The position numbers were made by a program, and so were the translations under genes. Shown here piece by piece: positions 24,401 to 36,013 of a stretch of DNA of 64,000 nucleotides (position 1 is the first letter of the stretch; every line of letters starts with the position of its first letter). The notes under the pieces were generated by a model. That model worked only from the letters and a program-made list of their open reading frames with translations, was not told where the DNA came from and ran no database searches. The stretch comes from Antiaris toxicaria (Eukaryota; Streptophyta; Magnoliopsida; Rosales; Moraceae). The stretch is taken from assembly GCA_035233585.1 (NCBI GenBank), contig CP141153.1, positions 23,465,001 through 23,529,000 of the forward strand, in the 5' to 3' direction.

Positions 24401-25085
24401 TCAATTTATCAACAGAAAGTTGAAGAATGTATTAAAGCTTATATGCAAAGCTTAACACCAGAGGTAAATTAAAAAAATATATACTGTTCTAATAAGTGTT
24501 CTCAATATTTATTATTGTCACATTCAAAAAATATTTATTGTAGGAAATAGGCATGTCACATAAGGAAGAAGAGCAGCAACATGATGATAACCAACCAAAA
24601 AAGGTAAAGATCACAAAACTTTATCTATTGCATATGTGTAAAATTTTAAATATATAAAAACTGATTATAGTTTACAAATGCAGAATGAGAAAACAAATGA
24701 TCAGAAATATAAAATGAAGTATACAAAGGAAAGAATACGAAAACAAGTTTGGGATAAACCTTTTGAGGAAGATGGAATGGGAAAAAGAAAAACAAGACAA
24801 GGAAAACATCTTTGAAGTCCATTTACAGAGAAATTTGGTTCTGCAGCTGAAAAACAACCGAAGAAGAAAACCAAAAAGAAAGGAAAATGACAAGTGGATG
24901 AAACAATGCCTTCTTTTACTTTGTTTCCTGATTCACAGGATCCACTGCATCCAAGTAGTCAGAGTATAGAACCAATGAATCAACCCCAAAAGAGAAGAAA
25001 AGGAATGATATCAAGCCCCTGTCCAAACCACATCCAAAAAAATTATGATGTTTTGGTTATGTTATCAACTGGAACAACTTTTTGA
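21414..25085 (+). pseudogene. DUF1985-domain transposon gene, broken, without visible Ulp1 protease
   Basis: Exon 1 (21414-21533) encodes a Lys-rich basic N-terminus and ends at GTAAGT. Exon 2 starts at 22131 after TGCAG, in frame, and encodes a DUF1985 domain (TIRELLTETQLKMFRDGPFG, then FVQITGLNC, then DADMVRLAHLYCITRFVV), but has a TAG at 22320, another near 22490 and a frameshift near 22545. Exon 3 (23401-24141) has a TAA at 23443, then 233 codons of acidic, Gln/Glu-rich sequence with HEETQ repeats and a heptad-like stretch. Short exons follow at 24397-24462, 24544-24603 and 24683 onward, with a frame change near 24815. Related plant genes normally end in a C48 (Ulp1) protease; none is visible before the repeats begin, so the 3' end is probably deleted. 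Probably not functional. Confidence 0.75.
21996..22110. repeat. Tandem repeat in intron 1 of the DUF1985-type gene
   Basis: Two copies of a ~66-bp unit containing GTAAATTGTTGATTTACCAT, TAATATGTTCATTTACATAAATT. The core GGTAAATNNNNGATTTACC is palindromic and recurs elsewhere in the MULE. Confidence 0.8.
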
Positions 25086-25439
25086 TGATATCTAGTATAT
25101 GGACAATAATATTACAATATGTATGTTATAGTATCTAGTGCATAATCCTTATGTCTTCAGCCTTAGTTCACATTTTGGGTACATATACTATTTTGATACT
25201 ACTAATATTGGCTGAATGACATATTTGTCAATATTTTGTATTACAAATCAACTCTGCCATGATATGATGGAAAAAAAAAAGTTACTATTTTTAATTAATG
25301 AATATAATGAAAAAGGGCAAATGGCCTTTTTATCAAGAAACAACACTTTAAAAGAGTATATTGTTATTATTTTATTGTATTGGTCATATTATATAATAAA
25401 AATAAGAATCATAGAAAATTTGTTGTAGTAAATTATCTA

Positions 25440-26160
25440 GATTAAAAAAAAACTTAAAATCTAAAAAATAATGGTAAATGAAAAGATTTGCCTATGGTAA
25501 ATTAATGGTAAATGAAAGATTTACAATTGAAATGATCATAACTTAACTAATCACAAAGATGTACAATGGTAAATCAACGGTAAATGAAAGATTTACTATT
25601 GTTAAATCAAAGGTGAATCAATGGTAAATGAATGATTTACTCTAGTAAATCAAGCATTTACACTATATTTGTGTAATTTAAAAAGCATTCAAAAAATGAT
25701 AAAGGTTTAACCATTATATCAAAAAAATAAAATGAAAGACTTAAGACCCTTCTCATCATCCCTCCATGACAAAAATACAGTTAATCTCTTTGTTAGGTTA
25801 ATTGTTATATTGTGTTTTGAGTAAATAAATGGTAAATGAAAAGATTTACAATAGTAAATTAATGGTAAATGAAGGATTTACAATAAAAGGATCATAACTT
25901 AACTAATCACAAAACAAACAGATTTTAAAAAGGACAGAATGTGCAATGGTAAATTAATGGTAAATGAAGGATATACAATTAAAATGATTATAACTTAACT
26001 AATCACAAAACAAACAGATTAAAAAAAAAAACAGAATGTACAATGGTAAATTAATGGTAAATGAAGGATATACAATTAAAATGATCATAACTTAACTAAT
26101 CACAAAACAAACAGATTTTAAAAAAGATAGAATGGAAGATTTACCGTTGTTAAATCAATG
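25440..26160. repeat. ~100-bp direct repeats rich in GGTAAAT between the MULE genes
   Basis: At least three consecutive units begin near 25849, 25945 and 26043. Each has AATGGTAAATTAATGGTAAA, then ATGATCATAACTTAACTAAT and CACAAAACAAACAGATT. A more diverged unit lies at 25473-25560, and separate GGTAAATGAA words fill the rest. The block sits exactly between the 3' ends of the two convergent genes. Confidence 0.85.
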
Positions 26161-26515
26161 TTTACAGTATAACATTTCCAAAAAATGATGACTAAAAAAC
26201 TTAAAACTAATATGTACTACCAGTAAGTCAAAATTCCCAAATAAAAGCATATCAAAAGCTGGAAAAAAAAAAAGAAGAACAACAATAATAAAATTATAGA
26301 AAAGGTTTAAAAAAATGTACTTTAATCAAATCAACAATTGTTTAAGTACATATACAAAAAAGATGTACTTAAAAACATAGAAAACATAAAAAAAAAAAAA
26401 AACTAATGATTACTCTCTGAAATGAAATATAAAATCCAAACTCAAATGTTTCAATGTATTTACAAATTTTTTTTTTATGAAAATAAAACTAAAATATCAA
26501 TCAATTGTAAGGTTG

Positions 26516-29289
26516 TTAACAATGGCCTACATTGGAACATGGATCCATCAGAGAAGGCATTCTCTCGCATGTTCTTTTGTTGTGTCCATATTGTTGACAA
26601 CGGCTACACTTCACAGATTTCTTTTTTTCACTTGCAGATGAAATTCTCTGTTTCTTTGGCCTCCCAGTAGCAGGTTTAACTTCTGGTGGAAATACTTGAA
26701 CATTCCCAACATCTTCTGAAATCTCCCAGTGTGATTTGTCACCCATTGGAAAAATAATGCTTTCATATGTTGCTATATAAGCTGCATTTGTATAATAGCG
26801 AGATACAATATCTGAAGCTTTTATATTCTTTTTTCATAATACAGCTATTGCATGACCATAAGGGAAATCATCGCACCACCAAACACGACAAGAACAAGTC
26901 CTAGTAAGTAAATCTACAACCTCATTTATGCAACCATCAACAATATAATACTTATCAATGTCAATAAGATTAACCTAAAAAAATTCAACATCATAATAAT
27001 TAGAAAATGCAGTTAATAAAAAACGCCACATATATATATAAAGAAACTAAAGAAACAAAAAAGTTATTAAATAACAAGTGAAAACACAATCCAAGTAAAC
27101 AAAATGGATACGATACAAATTTAAATAGAAAACTCATCAAAAATAGATCTCAAAATTAGAATTAAAGATTAAATCTTAAAAACTAATGAAAAACATTAAA
27201 TCTTAAAAAAAAAAAAAAAGTAACTATAAAGGAAACTTGCCTCCATTGAACGAGCTTTAATTTCCCTATCGGACAAGCGTCGAAAAGCCCAAGGTATTAA
27301 ATAAGTAAAAGTTCCCCTTACTTCATTCCTACGCTCAAAAAACCACCTCTGAAGTAAACTTCTAGAAAATTCAACAAGAGTGATAATTGGATATTCCCTT
27401 ACATCCAACAAAATAGCATTGATAGATTCTGATATATTGGTTGTCATAATATCGTATCTCTTTCTTACAAAATGAGATCTAGCCCATTTTTCAAACCCGA
27501 TATCTAGAAGATATCTCCTTATTCCTGGCCTAATTTCATCCATTTGACACATATAGTACTCAAAGTCCTCAACACGATATGCCTTTGCACATCTATAAAA
27601 AAGACCATCTATATTTGCACTAGGGTACTTAGCATTCAAGTTCCTTACTAAGTGCTGCATGCAAAAACCATGAATGGCATTGGGAAAAACAATTGCAACA
27701 GCTTTAGGAATGCTACTTTTTCGATCAGAAACAATAACAAGGTCCTTATGATCACCAATAGCTTCCTTCAACTTTCTGAAAAACCATTCTCATGACAGGT
27801 CATTTTCAGAGTCAACAATCGCGAAACCTAACGAAAAATATGGTTGTTCCCATCCAACACAGCAGAAAGGAGCAATGTCCCAGCAAACTGACTCTTCAAA
27901 AAGGTACCATCAACATAAATTACTGGCCTACAATGACGCCAACCTTGAATTGATGCTCCTAAGCACATAAAAAAATACAAAAATTTGCCCTCAGTAGTAA
28001 GCTCATAAGCTGTAAAAGATCCTACAAACACAAAGAGAAAAATGAGGAATATTTACAGTTAGTCTATATAAAAAAAAATACAAAAAGTTACACGTACAAA
28101 TAACAAAATCAGTCTACTACAATAGTATATTAATTCATTTACTATGTAAATTATTAATTTACCATAAACGTTTACAGATACAGATAAGGAAAAAAACATT
28201 CTAGTGCAATGTTAAACACCTAAGTTGCATAATAAATCAACAATTTACTACCTAAAATGTATTAAAGTAGACGAAAAAAAAAAATCAAAATTAAACAAAC
28301 CTAGATTTTTCTACTTCAAAACATCACAAAGAGCAAGAATGGATGCATATGACTCTGCTGCAGTACCCCTTAAAGATATCAAAGCAAAATGCTTAGTAAT
28401 TCATGCTTTGTAGTAACTAATTCAAACACCATGTTTACCACGCATCAATGACATGACATCTTTTGGACGAGTAACATCAGCTAAACCTCTACTAAAATCA
28501 CCTAAAATAAACATACTAATAATATGGCTTGTAGCTTGACGATGCTCATTATGGGAGACAAACATTGTACAAGTATGTGCAGACACATACTTACGAACAA
28601 CTCACAAATTACTGCCAGAAATTTTAGAAGCACGCATCATCCATGAATAGCCATGCTCCTTACAACACAATACATAACATTCACCATTTGACCTATCAAC
28701 CATAAACTCAAAATTCTTCCGAATAGCAATTGAGTGCATAACTTTCTTCAATGTTGGCTTATTCAAGAAAATGGTTACCCTTCTTAACATCAAAACATTT
28801 TGGCAACTTATCAATATCAACATCCTCAATGACCACATGATCCATTGAACTCTCTATATCTTCCTCAGCATCTGAAGAAGCTGCATTGGAAGATGACGCT
28901 GCTGAATGGCACTTTCCCTTAACAAAAGATGAAGAAGCAACAAGACCATCCATAACATCAACAACCAAAGGGAATGTCTTAACGCCTTTGTCATTTCGCA
29001 CTAAATTAACAAACCAAATTAAATCTCGATCACTTTTCAACTCAATAAACTTCTTAATAGTCTTTCCAAAACCACTACCAATGATAAAATAAATCGAAAT
29101 AACATCTGGAATAAAACCAAACATATGCAAATGACACTGCTCAACAACAATGTTTGCCAATTCATCAATGTTGACATTAGAAGGGACTAAAATTGACTGG
29201 AATGCAAAATCAGTATATAAATCCCCAAGAACCCATCTTCCTCTATAAGCGACAATGATAGAAATTTGATCCACAGAAGTTGCATCCAT
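26516..29289 (-). pseudogene. MuDR-type MULE transposase, broken
   Basis: ATG at 29289 opens an N-terminal region with an acidic Ser-rich linker (29289-28759). A frameshift near 28780 leads to the MuDR-type DNA-binding region (HSIAIRKNFEF, GECYVLCCKEHGYSW) at 28750-28602, followed by stops. The catalytic domain begins at 28031 (VIYVDGTFLKSQFAGTLL, first Asp), changes frame near 27830, and continues at 27771-27230 with the second Asp in VSDRKSSIPKA, GFCMQHLVRNL, and the Glu region NISESINAIL. A SWIM-type zinc-finger remnant (CSCRVWWCDDFPYGHA) lies around 26900-26840. The ORF ends in a CCHC knuckle (CSRCQQYGHNKRTC) at about 26600. The domain order is that of a MULE transposase. Frameshifts and stops make it inactive as written. 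Confidence 0.88.
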
Positions 29290-29830
29290 TCCTACTTAAA
29301 AAAAAAAAAAAGGATACATACATTAATAAACACCAAACGTGTATAAAAGAACCACATATAGCAAAATATTAAGCAATTACGAAAAAAAAAAACAAAAAAA
29401 AAATGAAAAACATAGATCGAAATTTAAAAATAAAAAACATAAGAATAATCATTTGGAAAAAGAAAAGAAACACTAAGAAAAGCAAGAAGAAAACGCAAGA
29501 AACTAACATAAAACAAAAGCAGCAAAAGTAAGGAAAATAAAACCAATTAAATCACAAAAGCAATATCGATGAAACTTCTTCACAAATACAAAAAAAAAAA
29601 AGCGACAAAAATCACCGACAAGTGCCGACAAACCCAGAAAATCGAACAAAAGCATAAATTGAACAAACAAAATTCAGCAAAACTAATAAAATACCCGAAT
29701 GAAAAAATGAAGATAATTTAATCATCAATTACACAAATACAATTCAAGAATCACGGAATGTAGATAAAGAAACAAAAGACTAAACAGATCTGAGGAAAAT
29801 AGAAAGTGTAAAACGAAAAGAGAAAGTAAG
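29290..29830. other. MULE right flank, no gene seen
   Basis: A-rich sequence between the transposase start and the G1 LTR at 29831. It presumably holds the transposase promoter and the right end of the MULE, but no inverted repeat matching the left flank was found by eye. Confidence 0.4.
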
Positions 29831-32800
29831 TGTGACGTCCCCTGATTCCGACCACCTGCAACCGTCATGAATTGACTCTACAGCCGACCAAGGCAACTCG
29901 TGTGTCGAATCCAGGTCGTCAGTTTTAAACTCTTTTTCTCACTACTCTTAATTATCACGACCTAAAATTTCATCCATAATTTTTTTTCTTTAATACATAC
30001 TTTCTCTTAAGAAAACCATGTAAAATACGATACTAACATTTATATGTGTTTATGAAGTACAACATAATATACAATATATAATACATATATATGTACTGTA
30101 TGTTTTGTTTCCAAACACATTTTCTTCAATTCATTAACTTAAAAAGCTCAGTGGAAAACTTATGACATGACCAAGTCCACGGTGAGTTCCCTATCCCTTG
30201 ACATGCGCACATCCTGCCGCCATCCAGAGTACCTACTGGACAGGTTTCTTACTTGCAACATGAAAAAACTGGTGCGCTAACAGACTTAGTAAGTTCAAAC
30301 ACACATAGTAAGAATCATACAGATTCAAAAATAGTGAAAATTCAATTTCCTATGAATAGTACTATTTATCGTACTATTCATCATGAATAGTAGTATTCAC
30401 CATAAACAGTGACTTTGACATTTGATCGATGAATAGTAACAGTTACCCTAACTAGTTACTATTCACTTTACCCTAACGGGGTACTATTCACATATCTTAA
30501 CCAAAATAACTACACTTAGTGTAAACTTTGGTTATACTCAATTATGATTTTCATCATTTTATTGACTGTTCATTCTCTATTTACTTTCTAGTATAGAGCT
30601 CTGTTTATGACAGTACCAATAATTATCTTGCGCGCTGATTGGGAGGGCCTAGGGAGCGACCCTAGAGCATCAACCTCCACAGCCCTTATATCCCCGTAGG
30701 ACCTGAGAAAAACCTCCACCACTATGTTGGAGGGGCGGTACGCCTTAATAGTTTCATTACTATCTTTCAATTATAGTCTTGACCAAGTGATATTAATCAT
30801 CACCTCAAGATCACTATCCTCCATTACTCGTAGGCCTTACATATTTTCTTTATCTGGGATATGTTATACTAACTAATCCCCAATTGTCCTTAAGACTTTA
30901 TATCTAGAGTACATCTTGTACAAATAAAATAACACAGTATTTCATGTTGTGGATACAAAAATACTTGAACTTACCGTACTGTGATAACGTCCACTTCCGG
31001 AACTCTTCCGCAGTTTTATCTCTAGTTTGGGTTTCTACAGACAAATATTGTCTGTCAATACCCTATATTAATTATCACTTTAAATATACATTCATTTCAC
31101 TTAACAATTCAACACATTTAAATTTTGTTTGTGGTATACGGCCTGCAATACGCCCGTGTCTCAGCCCGTGTACCTCTTCGGGTTTCCTCTACACGGCCAT
31201 GTTGTTTACTATCTAGCCGTGTAACTGTACACGACTTGATACACGCCCGTGTTCAAGCCCGTGTACCTCTCGGGTTGTAAAATTTTTTTCCTATACACAG
31301 CCGTGTTATTTACTATCTGGCCATGTAACTGTACACGACTTGATACACGCCCGTGTTCAAGCCCGTGTACCTCTCAGGTTGTAAAATTTTTCATATACAC
31401 AGCCGTGTATTTCTCCTACACGCCCGTGTTCTTCAAGATTTTTAGATTTTTAACTCTAAAATCTTTATTTTGGGTTTTAGAATTTTATTTAAGTTATTCT
31501 AGGTCTTTTAGGGTCCTTTCTGAGTCTTTCGGAATTTTTTGGTCAAAATGACCATTTTACCCCTAACGGTTCTCGGGACTGTAACTATTCCTTTTTATTA
31601 TTTTTCTTAAATTTTCTAAGCCCAATTATTTTAAAATAATACTCCCTAGGTTTCTGTATCTATAAATTGCTATAGCCCAATTTCATTTGTTTCCTGGCCC
31701 TTGGTTACTATTCATCTATCACCTAGGGTCGTTTCTCGTTTTTCGAGCGTTTCGGAGCCTCAAACGGCCATTTTACTATTCTTAAAACGTTTTTTATCTT
31801 GTCCCCGGCCCTCGGTCCTCGAGAGGCTCGGGTTTCCTATCTCGATTTAAATTTTTCCCTCGTTTCCCAAAATACCCCTAATATGAATTTTTTTTCCTGT
31901 TTTAGAATTTTAGTCATTCAGGGTTCGTTCACTATTCCTTTTGGGTTGGTTTTCCATTTCTAACCCTAATCCACCGAGGGATCCCAGTTTCCTTCCCGAG
32001 TCCAATATTTTTACCTCTCGTTTCCCGAAATGCCCTTATGTTGATTTTAGAACTTTCGACAGCATTTCCGCTTGTATTTTAAGGTTTCCCGGCGTTAGGT
32101 ACGCCTCAGAACTTTTGTACCTGCTACGTACTATACCAGAGGCCTATTTTATATAAAGTTTCCAAATTTTGTATAAAAATTTTCCACATAATTTAATATT
32201 CAAGAATCAACACAAAATAATAATATTTTTCTAAACTAGCCTCGATTTACGTGTTAATCAACACCAAATAATTTTTCATCACTACATATCCCTCTTAGGT
32301 TTTCTAATGTATAAAACAACATCAAAACCTAACAAAACATGCATTCTAACCCTAGCATAGCCACGGATTTTCATGCATAAACATATAGAAAATCTTGTTT
32401 TCTTTCCTAGGGTTTTTATTAACATTTTTCAACACTAAAAATTTTCCATTTCTTAGTGTTCATTCCCACGGTTTTAGCAAGAAAATTACATCAAAATTTT
32501 CTTGTTTTCCTATTCCAATTCATGCTTATTTCAACACATAATTAAATGAACGTAAACACTAAACCAAAACATCAATACTCATCCATTTTTCATACCCCTA
32601 ATGCCACGGATTTTCAAGAGAAACATGTAAAATTTTTACTTGTTTCTAAACCCTAATTCATGTTTTAATCTCTACAACACCAAACTAATTACAACATCAT
32701 CACATCATCAGCTAAATAACAATTTTTTTCATTGTTTTCACACTCTCATACCCACAGATTTTCTAAGGAAAATCAAAGAGAAAAGCTTCAATTTTGAAGT

Positions 32801-33583
32801 TTACCTTAACTAGTTGATGACTTAATGTTAGAATTGTAATGCAAGCTAAGTTTGGTGTGAAATTTTCAACAAAATTTTGGCTTACAAGGGGGGGAGAAGG
32901 CCATGGATTTGGGCTGAAAAAAAGGGGGAAGAGTTTGGCTAATTTTTCCATTTTTTTTGAATAGATTTTGATGCCTATTTATAGGCAAAACTCAAGGACT
33001 TTTTTGTAATTTTTTTTCAACAATTTGCTATTTTTTAAAAATTTTTCAATGGCTTTTTGGCATGATCTTGGCTATTGATCATAAAGTAACCTAATCTAAA
33101 CCATATACCTTTCAAAATTACTTTCCTAATTAAAGAAAATAATTTTGGTTTATGACATAACCATGGTGATGTCATCTTACTATTTATATTAATTCATTAA
33201 TTAATTCGTAGTCAATTTTTGACCAAAATCCGATCCGAACGGAACTTCATTGAAATCACGTAGGCGGGTTCCGCGCGCCTCTGGTGCGATTGGTTTGTCT
33301 TATTTTGCTTTCGTTTGATCAGAATTCTCTACCATAAATTTCTATCATTTTTGTGCATCTCAGTGCATTTTCTAGGGTTTTTGACTTTGATTTCAAACTG
33401 TCTTACCCAATTATGTCCGGTAAAATTTCCATCCCCAAACTCACACACTTTAACACTGCCAGGACATTTTTATACTATTCATAACAGTATTAAAACACAA
33501 CTTTTTCGTATTTTATTCATTAAAATTATTATATATATACAATTTTAACCTACTCCGAGAATTTAAAATTCCCGGTTATTACA
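29831..33583 (-). repeat. G1: 3.75-kb LTR of a Tekay/Del-like Ty3/gypsy element
   Basis: On the plus strand it begins TGTGACGTCCCC and ends CGGTTATTACA, so on the minus strand it is TGTAATAACC...GACGTCACA. Directly beyond it (33584-33597) the minus strand reads AAGGAGGGGTGAA, a polypurine tract, which marks this as the 3' LTR. It contains a GAATAGTA/TACTATTC-rich patch (30350-30500), a 104-bp tandem repeat with ACACGCCCGTGT cores (31140-31440) and AT-rich DNA. No plausible gene is inside. Confidence 0.82.
31140..31440. repeat. 104-bp tandem repeat with CACGCCCGTGT palindromic cores (G1 LTR)
   Basis: GTAACTGTACACGACTTGAT followed by ACACGCCCGTGTTCAAGCCC occurs at 31221 and again at 31325. More single CCCGTGT/CGGCCATGT words lie before and after. 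The same type of word cluster is present in the G2 LTR (37200-37590). Confidence 0.85.
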
Positions 33584-33599
33584 TTCACCCCTCCTTATA

Positions 33600-34015
33600 G
33601 AATTTTCATCCTCAAAAATTTAGAACAAGTGGGGGTACAAATTTCTAATTTCGTCTTCATGTTCCCATGTAGCCTCTTCAACGTTGTGATTTCTCTATAG
33701 CACTTTGACTAATAGGATTGTTTTATTCCTCAAAAATTTATCCTCACGTGCCATAATTTGAACAGGTCTCTCTTCGTAGTTCAGGTCTTCCTGAATCTGG
33801 ATCGGTTCATGTTTAAGCACATGGGACGGATCCAATATGTATTTCCGTAGCATCAACACATGAAACACATTATGTACTACCGACATTTATGGAGGTAATG
33901 CTAATCTATAGGCAACTTTACTAATGCGTTCGATGATTTCGTATGGCCCAATATATCTTGGACTCAATTTCTCCTTCTTCCAGAACCGCATTATTCCTTT
34001 CAAGGATTTGAAAAT
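33600..34015 (-). pseudogene. G1 pol stub: integrase C-terminus
   Basis: The minus strand encodes the C-terminal integrase/chromodomain-like end of a gypsy polyprotein (SVVHNVFHVLMLRKYILDPS, then QIQEDLNYEERPVQI), aligning with G2 at 38615-38948. A TAG at 33695-33697 stands where G2 has TGG (Trp). Homology ends near 34015, so all of the element upstream is missing. Inactive remnant. Confidence 0.82.
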
Positions 34016-34734
34016 CTAAATCTTAGTTGAAAATCAAGGATTTGATCTCTTTTAGTCTCATAATATCCTAGACTCTTAATGAGATTATTTAAATGTTGAT
34101 CAGCTCCCAATCTTACAACAACCTAGACTATGTTTCTCAATTTCGGGTTACAAACTCAATCTCTCCCGAATTTTAAATTCATAACCTAAAATCATCTAAC
34201 TCATCGATTACATGAATTAAAAGCAATAAGTATAGAGAAACATAAATAAATTGAAATTGGAATTTAAAACTAACAATCAACAAAATATTCAAAATATAGT
34301 TTAAACAAAACTACACCAAGTTCTAGAGTGAGAAAGTTAGTTCAACATAGAAGTATTCATGAACAAAAATGCAAAAGATTCATAAATGCAAAATATTATT
34401 CAAGACAATTTCTACAAATTTAAATCCATAAAATAAAAAAATAAAAAAGAAAGACAAGGAAAGAGAGAAATATAAACTAATTTGGAGAAAAAAAATTCTT
34501 TAAAAGCTTCAAATTTTCAAGTTATCTTTAAGATCTTTAAGGAATCTCCATGGAAGATTAAATCTCCAAGCTTTCTTTCTCTCTAGAAAGTAGCCTCCTT
34601 TTCACTTTTCTTCTCCAACTAGGATTTGTGGCATAATAGGATATTTACTGAGCTTTAGAATAGGTGATTTATGGCCATTGGATCATTAAAAAAAAAGGCA
34701 AATCTCGTATTAGGATAGAGAAGGCCGCATCTGT
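34016..34734. repeat. LTR-like fragment of another gypsy element
   Basis: AT-rich sequence with no ORF. Words such as CTACACCAAGTTCTAGAGTG and TTAGTTCAACATAGAAG, and the C/T-rich stretch before 34620, look like an Athila-type LTR. Borders are the end of G1 homology and the start of the copia-1-family LTR at 34735. This is a weak call. Confidence 0.35.
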
Positions 34735-36013
34735 TAGGAAATTTCCTAAGCATTAGAGATATTTTATGTATTTATTTTGAACTGGATAATAAAATTATAA
34801 TACAAAGATTATTTATTACATTGCTATTTGTCTTTATTCTATTTACATGTTAAGGTAAATGTAAGCAAATATGGCTTATTAACTGCTTGTGTTAAAACTA
34901 TTAGAATGTTGCATGCAATGGACTTTTGTATGCAAGAAGACATTGTTCTAAAGTAAGCAGTCTAAACTAAGGTCTGTAGTCTATGGGGTTAGACTGAGCA
35001 TCTAACTCATGTTAAGACTATTATGTTATCTAAAGCCATAGTGGGGATGATTTGTCTTGACTGTCCGGAGCATAGACTCCCAAGTAGAGACATAGATATG
35101 TTGCTTGGTGGTGACATATTAGATCGGGACTAAAGCATGATTAATTTACGTAGTCTGCTATGAGTGGATCAATATGCTTTTGACGTTCATTATGCAGTAA
35201 CCTTAATATTGAGTAAATGAACTACTTCATGCACATGACTTGTGTACTTTGATGTTCCAATGGCTAAAGCGTCTCAGAGGTAGTAAGCTTATAGACCGGT
35301 TCGTTGGGTGCATGACTTGTATACAATGAAGGGTTTGTTTACAGATATTGGAATCATAGCTCTAAAGAGTTAAAGGTATTCTCTTAAAGGCATTATACTG
35401 AATGTGAAAATGGACAAGGCCTTAGGTCGTCTGCTGGGCAGATGACTTCTTATTCACATATGATGAATAATCATTTTCTTATTCGGTAGTATAATGGAAT
35501 TTTAAGATAGCCTGATCAGCAGGATTAAATAGACTTTGACCTAAGGCTGATCATGGATATCATATGAGGGTTCTGCATACATGACAAGGTCATTGGACAG
35601 TAGCTCGTCACAGGCTTACGTAATACAGTATATAATTGAGAGTTCAGTTTCAGGTTTATAGTGGTGTGACTCTGAAATTAGTGATCATATGATTGAGTTG
35701 TTCGGTACAGAATGATGATCATATGGAATCATGGGAGCCTAATTATATATGTCGAATTGGTTCCTCTACTAGCTCCACATAATTCCTTAATGATTGGCAA
35801 ATTGATTTGTATATGCTTATTGGCTAGTTGATTATGCAGGGATGGTGTTGACATAGGATTAGTATGGTGGACAAGATTCTCTCTGGTTGAATTCAGATTT
35901 TGTTTTAGATAATAGAGTACACAATTATTCGAACTCCAAATAAAGTTGTCATGATTTTATTTGAGATTAGATTAGAGTTGTAGAAAATTATCTATGAGGG
36001 CAAAATTTGAAAT
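34735..36013 (+). repeat. Old truncated LTR of the copia-1 family, plus orientation
   Basis: Starts TGTTAGGAAATTTCCTAAGC and follows the copia-1 LTR in reverse orientation: GAACTGGATAATAAAATTAT, GGTAGTAAGCTTATAGACCGG, GAGTACACAATTATTCGAAC, GGAGTTGTAGAAAATTAT. It stops at 36013, where the G2 LTR begins, so roughly half of the 2.4-kb LTR is absent. Its many differences from the three minus-strand copies mark it as much older. Confidence 0.88.

Larger units (their letters stand above)
20235..29830. mobile_element. Decayed Mutator-like element (MULE) with two convergent genes
   Basis: A DUF1985-type gene on the plus strand (21414-25085) and a MuDR-type transposase on the minus strand (29289-26516) face each other across a repeat-rich spacer (25100-26420). 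Plant MULEs that carry a DUF1985/Ulp1-type gene beside the transposase are known (Kaonashi-type). Here I see no C48 protease domain. I found no convincing terminal inverted repeats. The left border is set where the copia-2 LTR ends and the right border where the G1 LTR begins at 29831, so both limits are provisional. Confidence 0.7.

Noticed and set aside
20235..29830. Terminal inverted repeats for the MULE
   Set aside because: I compared both flanks by eye and found no matching ends; the element is truncated or its borders are misplaced.
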